Notes under the pieces: generated by a model
Databases searched by the model: none
Told to the model about the DNA's origin: nothing
Seen by the model: the letters and a program-made list of their open reading frames with translations, nothing else
From: Lingula anatina
Lineage: Eukaryota; Brachiopoda; Lingulata; Lingulida; Lingulidae
NCBI RefSeq assembly: GCF_001039355.2
Contig: NW_019775717.1
Coordinates: 124,001 to 188,000, forward strand
Direction of reading: 5' to 3'
DNA length: 64,000 bases
Made by a program: the position numbers and the translations under genes
Part shown: positions 22,871 through 35,382 of the stretch, one piece after another
How positions within the stretch are numbered: the first letter of the stretch is position 1
Layout of the letters: each line of letters begins with the position of its first letter

Positions 22871-25709
22871 TTATCCTTGGCAGACCAGTGGTCCTACTGT
22901 GTGATAGCCTTCTTCGTCAGAGTCGCCGGTATCTCCAAATTTTACAATAGTTATCGGCAGGTAACTTGACTGTGTGATATATCCTTCGTCCGATCTCCAA
23001 ACGTTGTCATTTGCGTCACAATTGCAATCTGAAAAACATGATTCATGGTTCTACATGTATGTTTACGACATGGACTACGAAAATGATTAGGCTACTGAAA
23101 AAAACGGCCAAACTATATATACATACGGAGTAAGCTGCACTAGTGTTACATAAGTGTACTTCCACCATGTAATTTATAGGAAAATTGCGTATATATCTAC
23201 ATGACCATACCGCGGTCTGTAAGGTTAATCAACCACTAGCTATATAGTTCAGAGTCTAGTTCTCAACAGTTGACCCACTTACGATCTGAAGGGTCTGCAC
23301 AGGATCCATCTCTTGAACATGCACAGTTATATGAAGCACCACCTGGTGTTCCGCCAGCCCAGAATGTCGCGATATTTCCATCGCGGTCATACCATCCGCC
23401 ATATTGTCGAAGGGTCGAATCACGGCATTCATATTTCAGGTACTGAGAGCAACTCACACCAACATTATCCACATATGCGACAACATTGCTTATACTGACT
23501 GAAACAGGAAAAGTAAATTATGTTCTAGTAATGGTTCAACGTTGACATTCGGACCACTAGGTGATCACGATTACAATCCCTTAATGTCCCAAAAAATCCA
23601 TGTTCCCTTAATAATTTGGTTTATCTAAAACATAAAAAACACAGAAGCAGGCATGAAATAGTCCTGAGATTTCAGATATCAATGACCCATATGACAAATA
23701 CATTCAGCGCACGTTTTGGGGGATCAGGTAAAAACGACCAATTTCCCATCACGCAATGTCGAAAGCAGCACTTACAGGCCTACCCAACTACCAGACTCGG
23801 CACATAAGGATCCTGAATTAACCGGTCAGATCGCATTTCGGATTATCATACCCCAGAACAATTTTTGTAGGACGACCGCGGGCTCATCCTGTCGGTGTTC
23901 TGACCGATACTCCGAATGCGATCTGACACACACCTTGAAAACGAGTGGTTTTGCCCGATATACCGGTTAATTCAGGATCCTTATGTGCCGAGTCTGGTAG
24001 TTGGGTAGGCCTGACTTAGGCCTACATATAATTGGGCATTCTTTTTAAGACACTTGTCTCGAGGCCTGAACTCACCGGTGTAAGTCAAGCTAACTGAGTA
24101 CGACATCGCGTTTTCAAATCCATCGACCCGTGTCCTGACTTCCTGGTCATGGTGGAAATAAGCCATGGGTGGGGTGGATGACATGTCACAATACACCTCA
24201 AAAGCGGCCATGCCTCCACCGCCATCTGGGTCAACCCAATAGAGTCCGCTAGTGGTGTTAAACTGTTTCCATTCTGTGCATGAACTTGGCAATGAAGCTA
24301 ATGAAATGAAAACAAAATAATAATCCACTTTCATCGTTTTTAAAATATGACTGTTTTGCTAAAAAAAGTTTGGAATATTTCAGTAAAATATCAATGCTGT
24401 ATTTGTAATAAGGTGAAGGATATTTTAAACCATCTGACCCACTAGATATTTAGATATTTACCATTTGACAACCCAGTTCAAAAAGAGATCTTCCGACATA
24501 TAAGTATTTATTTCAAGTTTAAGATTTTCGATAAAAGTCATGTAACACTCTCACATTCACCTGTGATATCAACAGTCACCGAGGCGGAATTTATTCCAAC
24601 TGGTCTCGTATTTGTTGACGTCAGCTTCAGCGTATATGTATTTCCCATGCTCAAACCCGTCACATGTGACGTCACAATGCCTCGGTGTCCAGGATCGGCC
24701 ATGGAGAGTATTGTGACGTATGTGCTGTCGTCAGCACCCTGGGACTTGATAGCAAGGGTAAAGGTTTGGTCGAATTCACCGTCGTCACCTGCTACCCAGG
24801 TGATCTGTCTGGCGGTTGGTTGTGTTGTACTGACGCTTATAATCGACGGAGCATTCGGGGGGCCTAAAACGAACAATTTAATGCTAAATCGAAGTCATAT
24901 TTGCTATAAAAAGCTTTTGAGGTGACATGCATATATGGTTTGCTATTGAAGAAAAATTATCTAAATATATTCCTAAATCTACCGTCCTCTTAAAGTATAT
25001 GTACTAGTAATTGTTTGTGGACTTGTACTTGGAACTTGGAACCCTTATGGTAAAGTAATGTAAAAAAAAAAAAAAAAAAAAAAAAAACAGAATTCACGTC
25101 TATTACAAAACAAGTGTTTAAAAAAGAACTTACAGAGACATATTTAAAGAAATGCCATGGCTCTAGAATGTTTTAGTGGATTTGTAATGGATTTAATGAA
25201 CTGACTGAGTTTCAATATTCTACGTAATTTTAATCAATTATTTTTCTTTTTCCTTGTCGTTTATTTTAATTTCATATTGTAAAACCTATTGTACATTTAC
25301 TGGGTTTAAAGCTTTACTAAGATAACAATAAGTAAGTTGAGGTGATATCAAGGGAAAAAATTGGAACCTTACCTCGTGCGGTGTTGTAGAACTCCCAGCC
25401 ATCGTATGCAGTAGGTACTGTCCCAGCGTCATCGTGGATTGTTTTGTCATTTATTTCACACGTTCTGTTTTCTTTGTTGTAGTTGACAGATGTGCACCTC
25501 CCAGGACCCAGAGAGAGGCACCTCACAGAGCACTCTATCTTAGAGGCCACCGTGTAAGACAAACGCTGAGCGTCATTGAAGACGCCATTAACCAGTCGAA
25601 ACTCATCCGTGGCGTGAAAACCTTCAGAACGGTACCAGTCTCCTTGAATGGAGAGAAATTCACCAAAACTGACGAATATCATAAAGAGAATGCACGACCT
25701 CAACCTCAT
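22871..25709 (-). CDS. Secreted PAN-FN3-Caspr-type fibrinogen-like protein, 411 aa
   Basis: Five minus-strand exons: 25373-25709, 24561-24863, 24076-24297, 23283-23498, 22871-23028. The total is 1236 nt, closing exactly on TAA, and every intron is phase 1. The ATG at 25709 opens a signal peptide (MRLRSCILFMIFVSFGEFL). The PAN domain runs to about residue 112 (SKIECSVRCLSLGPGRC, CEINDKT), FN3 covers about 113-213 (ITWVAGDDGEFDQTF, YTLKLTSTNTRPVG), and one Caspr-Fib domain fills 214-411 (YWVDPDGGGG, VYCDM, CSQYLKYEC, WYDRDG, FWAGG, CACSRDGSC, CNCDANDNVWRSDEGY, GPLVCQG). This is the simple form of the family with a single fibrinogen-like domain. It is divergent (head to head) with the plus-strand gene at 28360. 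A fresh foldback transposon sits in its third intron. Confidence 0.92.
23775..24013. mobile_element. 239-bp inverted-repeat element with perfect 52-bp ends and ACTTA target duplication
   Basis: The outer 52 bases at each end are exact inverted copies (starting CAGGCCTACCCAACTACCAG), and a second inverted pair (CAGATCGCATT/AATGCGATCTG) lies inside. ACTTA flanks both sides (23770-23774 and 24014-24018). It has no coding capacity. The CAGG ends and 5-bp duplication resemble hAT5-type non-autonomous elements. Perfect arms suggest a recent insertion. It ends 63 bases before the exon 24076-24297 (on its 3', donor side). Confidence 0.85.
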
Positions 25710-27672
25710 GTTCGCAGTGACGTGCCGCCTGTTTCATTAAAAAGTGCGTTTCACTGCCCAGCCATCCACTTAATGAAGACTTATTCTCAAAGAAATATAC
25801 GTTTCAGTTAAGTTCAAAGGACGCATTTAATATCTTACCGAATATTTACAATCCTTGTGTATATATTGAGTTTTTCTAAATGGGTCAATGTCTTCAATTT
25901 CCGTAGATATATTTATTTGGTCTCATTTTATACCTTTCTTTTACGTTCCCCGACGATTTTTATTCTCTGTGAAGTTTTTTTCATTGATTGATAATTTGAT
26001 TGTTTGAAGGATACGAAAAACTTACGGAAGCCATTCCATTAGTAACTTATAAACACCTTTAAAAGCAAGTTGCTTCTATGGTACTGTATTGTATGCCAAA
26101 TTTTTCTGCAAAATAATAAAAATTATAATTTACATCTGAGTGGTACATTTTCATTTGTAATACTACAATTATAATTCTAAGAAGAACATAAATAAGATGG
26201 TACATCTGTGATACTACAAGTATAACTATGAGAAGGATGTAAAACTGTGACGTCAGACAGTACCATCAGCGTATGACTTCCACTGAAACGCTAATCACAG
26301 CGTGCCCTCGTGTCCTGCTCACCGCTGCAATTCCAGCGCGAGGAAAATAAAACCGACTTGCTTTAATAAGATGTAAAAATCTTTTACAATATAAGGAAGC
26401 GAGACTTTCAAAATGCAGAAGTGGAGCCAACTGCTAGTGTTTTATCCACCAGTCGTTTCATCATCGAAATCAATTCTACGGTTCGATTTCGAAAGACACT
26501 AAAACGACCAAATTCAGTAACTCTACAAAACAATTTTCCAGCTTAGTGTTATATGACAAAGATTTTGAATTTACGAATATAAATACAACCCGACATTACT
26601 AGTATGTAAAGAACATGCGGAGGAACATGGAGAACGAAAACCTGTTTAAATGTTTTCCACTGCGCCCTTGTTCCCGTCTTGTGTGCATAAGATACCGTTT
26701 CCGGCACCTTTTTTTTTTCTCAACCGGAATTTACACTGAAATAATCAAATAGTTATATATTTAGTAAAAAAGATGGGAACAAACAAAACGCCATTAGTCT
26801 AAAACATGAGCTGTACAAAGATAATTGATTTTATTTATATTTAGCTTGTTCAAGTGCACTTAAATGAATGTATGTATACTGTTCGAGTAGTATTTGAGAT
26901 AATATCAATAACACAAAGATCTGCAAATCACAGTTTACCAGTCCACCGAGCTATGTTTAAAGGTCCGGACTAAGCTTTTTTGACAATATATTATTTTGAG
27001 GCTCCAATTGTTCTCAACACTATAAAATGCAAACGTATGTAGGAGTAGCCATTACTAACGCTCCAAATAATCAAACGTGCACAATATGGACCATTTAAAG
27101 ATAAGGGCTAGTTTTAAATAAACTTTTGTAAAAATTGTTGGAATGTTAAACTTATTACATCATTTACCTCTCCTTCGCGGTATTTTAAAGCTGTAAAATA
27201 ATTGAATTATGAATTTATTCATTTGTTTAATTATTTAAGTTTATTTATTGAGCGTACAAACATGGTAACTATACATAAAATGTATCTTAACTATGGCTTT
27301 CAATTTTCTCTAATAATGAAAATTATAGTTTGAAAATATATCACCATATTTCAGTGGAGTAACACCTTTGAAATGGAAATGATTTCTATATCATGTGTGT
27401 GTGTACGTGTGTGTGTGCGTGTGTGTGTGCGTGTGCGTGTGTGTGTGTGTGTTTCACATTGTTTATATACATTATATGATGTTTTTTTCAATGTAGCTCT
27501 TGATGTTACCTGGTACTGAGGTACCGATTGTCCACAAACAAATGGTTGCACTCTGTGACATCAGCCCACGTGAATTTACCTGATGACTTACAGGTAACAG
27601 CCAATACAGGTCATTTTACACCAGATCAATTGTTCACTTCATCAACATTGTCCTGTAAAAATATTGCATGAT
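25710..27672. other. Divergent intergenic region, left part
   Basis: It lies between the head-to-head genes starting at 25709 and 28360. No exon is seen. A GT/GC-GT microsatellite lies at about 27394-27452. It may contain the promoter of the minus-strand gene, but no element can be assigned. Confidence 0.4.
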
Positions 27673-27774
27673 GACTTGTGAAGATTCTTTTGTCTATAGC
27701 TATTTATATGAAATATTGGATGGTAAGATCAAACTAATATAAATAGCTATAGACAAAAAGAATCTTCACAAGTC
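27673..27774. repeat. Near-perfect hairpin, 36-bp arms, 29-base loop
   Basis: The arms 27673-27708 and 27738-27774 are inverted copies with a single extra A in the right arm (GACTTGTGAAGATTC versus GAATCTTCACAAGTC, then the GTCTATAGCTATTTATA part). It lies midway between two divergent genes. It could be a small foldback transposon remnant or a transcribed hairpin. Confidence 0.8.
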
Positions 27775-28359
27775 TATTACAATAACATAGCTAATGAAAC
27801 TGTTCTACACATTGCATGATGAATATTTACACCATTTGAATGTTTAAAAAAGCGAATCCTTTGTTAGCAGGTGTATATTTGCATGTCCCTATAGGGTGAC
27901 ATCTAACATAATAACAGCAACAAAGCGTAAATATATTCTATTATAAAACTGAAGATGTTAAGTGTTAAAAGCGAAAATAATCCATTGCTCTTGAGTAGCC
28001 CCTGTATTACACCATATTCAAATGATAAAAGCTGCGACTCAACATACTCTGAGAGAAATACTTCAATATTGATTTTACTCGGCAGTTACCTTGGAGATAA
28101 TTTCCTTTTGGATTTTCAAGAGCAAAGACATTATGCCTTTGTCAATAAACTAAAAGTGTTTTTATTCACAGATGACAAACTGAAAACAAAAAAAAGAATC
28201 ACGGAATAGAAAAGTCGAATTTGTATCAAGATACTGACGTTGATTAATTGATTATAACTGAAATATAAAGCAATTCTGCAAAAGTTCTGACATATACAAC
28301 TTTGTGTTGCGGTAAAGCAAATAGAGGTAAATTCTGACTTGCAATATCCCGAACAAAGT
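27775..28359 (+). other. Upstream flank of the plus-strand PAN gene
   Basis: About 28010-28350 aligns with about 32310-32620 upstream of the next gene copy, so promoter DNA was duplicated with the gene. A TATAAAG word at about 28264, roughly 95 bases before the ATG, could be a TATA box, but the second copy has TAGAAGG there. Confidence 0.4.
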
Positions 28360-30290
28360 ATGTATTTTAACCAGTATTTCCGCTTACTGGTATTAGATGT
28401 GGTTGCTGTCTTCCATTTAATACCCATTGGTGCAAATCGCTACGAGCTTCTGCACATCCAGAAGGGTTTTCGGCTGGTCAATGGAGTTTACAATGGCAGG
28501 CAGCGTTTGACATACAACGTTTGCTCTCAGTTAGAGTGTGCTGTGAGATGTCTCTCTCTTGCGCCCGACAACTGTATATCAGTAAACTACAGTCCAGCAA
28601 ACAGGACTTGTGAAATAAACGATAAAACGACATACGAAGACGCTTTTACTTTGCCAGTGGTAGACAAGGACTGGAAACTTTTAAACACAGAGCGAGGTAA
28701 TAAGTTTTTTTCTATCGACATTCGCACATCACCTGTAAAAATTCATTTATGTAAGAATACATCACTCTGTTTAAAGGGTGTTCTAAACGTTAATTTTTGA
28801 GAAGAGGCGATATATGGAAAATCACCCAAAAGTACACGTTATCACTCTAACAATCAATGAACATTTTAATTTTGGGATTTTAATGAGATTAAATGGTACA
28901 CAAAGAACGTCACTAAGAACCTTTGTGACTGAATTACCGAATAGGAATCGCATTTATGGCTCGTTCACATACCCACTGTACTGAAATATTTCGTATAAAA
29001 ATTAAAATTTAAACTTTTATCTTCCATTTTACCAGCCTTGCCTAAATCTTGCACGTATCTGACACGGTTCAACGCCACTAGCGGCGTCTATTGGGTTGAC
29101 CCAGATGGCGTTGGAGGTGTGGCTGCTTTCGAGGTGTATTGTAATATGTCAAGTACACCACCCACTGTGACTTTTCACCATGATTATGAAGACAGGACCC
29201 ACGTCAGCGGCTATGACCCGCCTTTGTCCTATTTCATCAGTCTCATGTACAACGGTGGGTTCTTTGCTCATACTATATTACCTCCCCCACCTCTCTAAAT
29301 CCCCCTATTTTTCCTCCGGGCAAGAGGTAATTTACGAAACACCATTTCTACAAACGTTATTCAAACGCTTCAATTTCATTGAATACATCCGAACTTACAT
29401 TAATTTATCTTAGTAATATTATACGATAATCAATTATTTTAATTAAAAATTAAAATTAAAATTTTAACATATTTATTAATTATCAATAAATAATCATATT
29501 TTCCTTTGCGAAAAATTATTCCACGATCATTTTTGAAGGTGAGAGGACAGTTGTACTGAGGGTTCCAAGATAATGTTATCAGAGATAAATTGGACCATTG
29601 TACTGCTGGTTCCGGAAAAAAGAAAGGGGGCTGGACACCTTCCTTTGATTATCTAAAAGTACCGGGTATATCCGTTTTTATCAATTATTTTACAAGCAAA
29701 GATGAAAACAGAGTGTTTTGTGTTTCAGTTAGTATAAGGCAGATAGCAGCGTACGTGGATGTCCCTGTAGTCAACTGCAGTCAACATATCCTTTATGAAT
29801 GCTACGGGTCTAGAATAGTCAATCATTCTGCCTGGTATGATCGACACGGACAGCAAGCGCAATTTTGGGCAGGCGGCGAACCACTTGGTGACCCATATAA
29901 CTGCGCATGTGCCAAAAATGGCACTTGTGGAAGAGCTAAAGACAGTAAGTAACGGTTAAGTAGACTACAGTGTTATTGTACCTGTTGTGCAATACTTTGA
30001 ATCAGTGTCTTATGCACCCATATTGATTCCTTCAGTTTAGTTTGTAAGAAACGATGACATAAACAGCAAAATATATTTCAGTTAAATGTGTTTTGTGCAA
30101 AATTGATGTTAACCATTTAAAATATCTTTCAGATTGCCACTGTGACAGAAATAACCAAGTGTGGAGATCGGACGGAGGTGATGTCACAGAGCCAGGTTAT
30201 CTCCCTGTCACCGGGGTTGCGTTTGGAGACACAGGAGGTGCAAATGAAGAAGGTTACCATACCATCGGACCGCTCGTGTGCCACGGATAG
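28360..30290 (+). CDS. Secreted PAN-Caspr-type fibrinogen-like protein, 309 aa
   Basis: Four exons: 28360-28696, 29036-29254, 29729-29944, 30133-30290. The total is 930 nt, ending on TAG, with phase-1 GT-AG introns. I chose the ATG at 28360 because it heads a hydrophobic signal peptide (FRLLVLDVVAVFHLI); the frame is open upstream but has no ATG. The PAN domain runs to about residue 112 (YELLHIQKGFRL, CAVRCLSLAPDNC, CEINDKTTYED). One Caspr-Fib domain covers 113-309 (SGVYWVDPDG, VYCNMSSTPPTVTFHHDYED, CSQHILYECYG, WYDRHGQQ, FWAGGEP, CACAKNGTC, CHCDRNNQVWRSDGG, GPLVCHG). It lacks the FN3 domain of its minus-strand relatives. It is the closest paralogue of the gene at 32631. Confidence 0.93.
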
Positions 30291-30611
30291 AAAAGTGCCT
30301 CTGGACGCTTATCCCATGCTCAGGAATAACGGCCAAATGCATATTGCGACACTGTACTCTATATAAATATTGACTTTGGCTTATGTCACATCTTGGCTAG
30401 GTTCAAACTGGAACTAGTTAATTGACTGAGGCGGATGGTGGATGTTGAACTTATTGTAAGCCAAGAGGAACCTCAAAGACAAAGGATATAACTACTGTGG
30501 TTTAGATGTTTAATGTTTTAAATTTAATACTTAAAAACACACAGGCTCACATACGTTTCTTTTCACAAGAGAAATGGGAGGGGAGTTGAGATATATGGTG
30601 GTCTTAAAATG

Positions 30612-31752
30612 GATCAATAGTGCTCTAAGTTGTTTGTAGATTAACCAGATGACATAAAATCTGATTCCCTAATATCCTTAGCGCTAAGAAGGGAGGGGGG
30701 TAAGAACCCTGAGCCCCCTGACCCCTCCCCTAGATCCGCCACTGGAGACAGTAGATCTGAATTAATCTGTATATATATACAATACAACCTTGCAATCCTG
30801 AGACACGCACACTTTCAGTTCATTGTGCCATTTGCCACAGGTGCTGTACTATCGTAGGTTATACAAGGAATATGGTCACTTCTCTGGTACGTTACACATG
30901 AAACACAACCGCTTCGGTACTTTTTCCAGAGATCAACTACTAACTGACTGATACATGTACCTACGTTTATTCCCATGGCTGAGTGATCTGGAGTCTCTTA
31001 AGGCAGCACGGATAGCTATGGGTGCAACTGAACAAACTTTCTGTAGTGTCTTTACAAAATGTTTTCTATATATATATATATATATATATATTGTCACCTG
31101 TAGTATATAGGAGATGAAGCACATAAAATGTATCAAAGTGATTCCTATTAAATATCGAGGCCAAAGAAGACAATTTAACACAATTAAATTGATAGTGATT
31201 TTAACTTGAACTAGGAGCTGAGGCCATTAATTAAGTTACTCAATCACATTAAAACTGAAAGCATACTTGAAATGATTTTAATTCTTTTAACTAAATAAAA
31301 TACATCANGATCAATAGTGCTCTAAGTTGTTTGTAGATTAACCAGATGACATAAAATCTGATTCCCTAATATCCTTAGCGCTAAGAAGGGAGGGGGGTAA
31401 GAACCCTGAGCCCCCTGACCCCTCCCCTAGATCCGCCACTGGAGACAGTAGATCTGAATTAATCTGTATATATATACAATACAACCTTGCAATCCTGAGA
31501 CACGCACACTTTCAGTTCATTGTGCCATTTGCCACAGGTGCTGTACTATCGTAGGTTATACAAGGAATATGGTCACTTCTCTGGTACGTTACACATGAAA
31601 CACAACCGCTTCGGTACTTTTTCCAGAGATCAACTACTAACTGACTGATACATGTACCTACGTTTATTCCCATGGCTGAGTGATCTGGAGTCTCTTAAGG
31701 CAGCACGGATAGCTATGGGTGCAACTGAACAAACTTTCTGTAGTGTCTTTAC

Positions 31753-31817
<65 letters not shown>

Positions 31818-32030
31818 CACCTGTAGTATATAGGAGATGAAGCACATAAAATGTATCAAAGTGATTCCTATTAAATATCGAGGCCAAAGAAGACAATTTA
31901 ACACAATTAAATTGATAGTGATTTTAACTTGAACTAGGAGCTGAGGCCATTAATTAAGTTACTCAATCACATTAAAACTGAAAGCATACTTGAAATGATT
32001 TTAATTCTTTTAACTAAATAAAATACATCA
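30612..32030. repeat. Direct duplication of about 0.7 kb around a single N
   Basis: 30612-31307 and 31309-32030 read the same base for base as far as I can follow. They differ only in the length of a TA microsatellite (about 31066-31091 versus 31760-31815), and an N at 31308 sits exactly at the junction. This looks like the same locus placed twice (two alleles or overlapping contigs). The unit holds no gene. Confidence 0.9.
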
Positions 32031-32630
32031 TAAGGTTCAGGTAAATGATAACCACTCAGACGCTTAAATAATTGTACAAAACTTTGACACAATTTGATTG
32101 AAATAGAAGGTTTTTCTAAGATGTAATTTTGTCATGAAATCACCACCATAAAACCACTATGACAGCGCAGTAAAGTCGTATATGACTTTCTGTAAAATTT
32201 GTTCGACATCATAAGTGGCTACGCAGAAGTATTCTATTCTGTAACTGCATATATTGATAATTACAAGTAAAATAAATTCTCAGCTTTTGAGGAACTCCTA
32301 TATTTAACTATATTGAAATGAAAATAGCTGCAATTCAACACATTCTGCGAGAAACAATGTTATATTGATTTACCCAACAGTTGCTTTGGAAAAAACTTCC
32401 TTTCGGAGTACAAAAATGTTGTTACTTTGTCAATAAACTAAGCGTTTTTATTAGCAAACGGCAATGAAATAAACTAAAGAAAACTACATCAATAACAAAG
32501 TCCAACTTATGGTAAGATACTGAAGTTGAGTAATCGATTATAACTGAAATAGAAGGAAATTCTGGGAGAAGTTCTGAAATACACAGCCATTTGCTGTGTG
32601 CTGCCGCGGGAATTATTATTTTGAAATCTC
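32031..32630. other. Upstream flank of the second plus-strand PAN gene
   Basis: It is homologous to 27960-28359 with many substitutions. No separate gene is seen. Confidence 0.45.
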
Positions 32631-34676
32631 ATGAACAAAGTGATGTATGTTAATCAGTATTTCTACTTTTTGGCATTCGTTCTGGTTAGTGCATTCCATT
32701 CCCAGCCTACCGGTGCATATCGTTACGAGCTTCTTCACATCCAGAAAGGTTTTCGGCTGGAAAATGGAGTCCATAATGGCACTCAATATTTTACATACAA
32801 TGTTCACTCTAAGATAGACTGCTCCAAGAGATGTCTTTCCCTTGGTCCTGTGAGGTGTAAATCGGTGAACTACAGTCCAGCAAACGGGACTTGTGAAATA
32901 AACGATAAAACGACATACGAAGACGCTTTTACGTTGCCAGTGGCAGACAAAGACTGGGAACTTTTCAACACAGAGCGAGGTAGTAGGAATTTTTTAGTGA
33001 CACGTTTTCTTTTTGTCTGCAGGCCCTCATAACGTTTCAAAGTTCTGTTTATGTTAGAAGTATTCATCATTCCAGATCATTGTCTTTCAAGGAATTAGAC
33101 TGACACATATACAAACAATATTTCTGTGTGTAATTTCGAGTATTTGCTGTATAAGAATGTAAATAGAAGGCTTACTTGAAAAAGGGATGAAGGCAAGTAG
33201 TATGCAGTGAGGAAAACACTAAAACTGTTTCTGAAGTTCTTTCTTAAATGAGCCGTGCCTGGATTGGTACTGGAAACCTTTTTTTCGTAAGAAAATTAAT
33301 ATTTATTAATTTATTGTCCATTTTGCCAGCCTTACCTATATCTTGCACATTTCTGAGACGGTTCAACGCCACTAGCGGCCTCTATTGGGTTGACCCAGAT
33401 GGCGGTGGAGGTGTGGCTGCTTTCGAGGTGTATTGTAATATGTCAACTACACCACCCACTGTGACTTTTCACCATGATTATGAAGACAGGACACACGTTA
33501 ATGGCTACGAAAACCGCAGGTCCTACTTTATCAGTCTAATGTATAACGGTGAGTATATTGTCTGTACAATGTATGCCACCCCCACCTCTCTAACTCCCCC
33601 ACCCCACCCTCCTTTTTCCCTGGGCAAATAAGGGGTAATTCAAGAAGCACTATTCCTATGAATATTTTCTTAAGGGTTCAATTTCATTGAATAAATCTTA
33701 AATATAATTGAATTCATGCGAAGTATATTATACGATCACTTTATCTATTACCACACTTTCCTTTGCTGGGACTTTTTTCTCTATAAAGTTGAGAGTAGAA
33801 TTATATTGCCAGTTTCACAAAAACATTACCAAAAAATAACAGGAGCAATTGCACTTGTGCCTCCACAATAGCATTATAAAAGATAACGGGGACCATTGCA
33901 CTGGCGGTTTCACAACAACATTATTTTTAGGATCATTTTACTGGCGGTTCCACAATAATATTATGGTTAGGACCTTTGTACTGGCGGTTCCAGAATAACA
34001 ATATGGTTAGGACCATTGTACTTGTAGTTCCAGAATAAGAGAAATGAGGCCAGGCACCTTCCTTGGGTCATCTATAATGTATATTTGTATTTTATAAACA
34101 CAGTCCTTAAAACTGACAGTTTTGTGTTTCAGTCAGCATCAGACAGATAGCGGCGTACGTGGATGTCCCCGTAGTCAACTGCAGCCAACATATCATCTAT
34201 GAATGCTACGGGTCTGTCATTCGCAATCATGCTGCCTGGTATGATCGATACAGACAGCAAGCGCCATTTTGGGCTGGCGGGGATCCACTTGGTGACCCAG
34301 ATAACTGCGCATGCTCCAAAGATGGCTCCTGTGAAAACGATGCGGAAGGTAAATAACACATAAATAAACTGACATCTACAGCTGACCTGACGTGCAATAA
34401 TTTGTAAAACAAAATAATCAAAGGCATCCATTGGTTATTTACTTCATCCAATTCAACTTACAAGTTGTAAGAAACGGTGACATACATGTATACATTGAAA
34501 CCGGTGTATATATTTCAGATTGCAACTGTGACAAGAATGCAGGGCCATGGACGTCAGACGGAGGTGACGTCACAGAGCCTGGTTATCTCCCTGTCACCGG
34601 GGTTGCGTTTGGAGACACAGGAGGTGCAAATGAGGAAGGTTACCATACTATCGGGCCGCTCGTGTGCCAAGGATAG
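32631..34676 (+). CDS. Secreted PAN-Caspr-type fibrinogen-like protein, 313 aa
   Basis: Four exons: 32631-32979, 33330-33548, 34133-34348, 34519-34676. The total is 942 nt, ending on TAG, with phase-1 introns. The first donor is a weak GTAGTA. The ATG at 32631 leads a signal peptide (YFLAFVLVSAFHSQPTG). The PAN domain runs to about residue 116 (SKIDCSKRCLSLGPVRC, CEINDKTTYED), followed by one Caspr-Fib domain (SGLYWVDPDGGGG, CSQHIIYECYG, WYDRYRQQ, CACSKDGSC, CNCDKNAGPWTSDGG, GPLVCQG). The PAN core SKIDCSKRCLSLGPV is closer to the minus-strand genes at 3317 and 18998 than to its plus-strand twin, which hints at gene conversion or patchwork descent. Function: probably extracellular recognition or adhesion, not shown directly. 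Confidence 0.93.
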
Positions 34677-35382
34677 ATATATAGATATATATATACTCTT
34701 ACCCCCATGCTCTGGAGTAACTTTCGTGTACATATTAAACGTAGACTTCAAACCGTCTAGTGTAACTCAAATTGTGAACCATTAGGAATGACGTCATCAG
34801 TGGGGTGCCAGCTCCGCAGCTGTCTCCATTGTGCTGTGCGACCGGCAACTATTGTTATTGAAAACGAGGCAGCTTATATTTTATTTGAAAAAAATATGTT
34901 GTTGCATTACCAGTTTTATTATCTACAATATTTTATAGTACACCCTGTAGGAAACAAACGTCCTATGGGATTTTGGGCTAATTTCCTATAAAACACTGTA
35001 TAGGACCAATAGAAAATTTCTGCTACTCAGTCCATCTGGATTTAGTGGTATTTTAGGTAATTAAAAATCGTCGTATTATATTGTCATCTTATAAATCGCA
35101 TACAATTTACACAGAGTTTTACGTGTATATAAATAGTTTATTAATAATTCCTTGAGGTAGAGATTTATCTACAGGTTCACTCAAAAAGCCTTTAAGTATA
35201 AAATGATAAAGCCAGCAGTTACATTTGATATCAACATACACCCGAGATTTATAAAGTCTTTTATTCTGTTAAAATGTACTTAAAATGTACTTAACTTCTT
35301 TGAAAATTATTTGTTTTTGCTTGCTCTCTGAAATGTTTTATAACGGTCCCATTAAAACCTTTTCCTTCGGAACATCTCTGCT
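34677..35382. other. Intergenic, no gene seen
   Basis: This is the 3' flank of the plus-strand PAN gene and of the converging sulfotransferase fragment. No domain-bearing frame, RNA gene or recognised repeat was found. Confidence 0.5.

Noticed and set aside
27351-27551. Minus-strand frame with (TH/RT)n runs
   Set aside because: Translated GT microsatellite.
28339-28359. Earlier start of the 309-aa PAN protein
   Set aside because: The frame opens at a TTG. The first ATG is 28360 and directly precedes the signal peptide.
31630-31896. Frames on both strands with (YI)n runs
   Set aside because: Translated TA microsatellite inside the duplicated 0.7-kb block.
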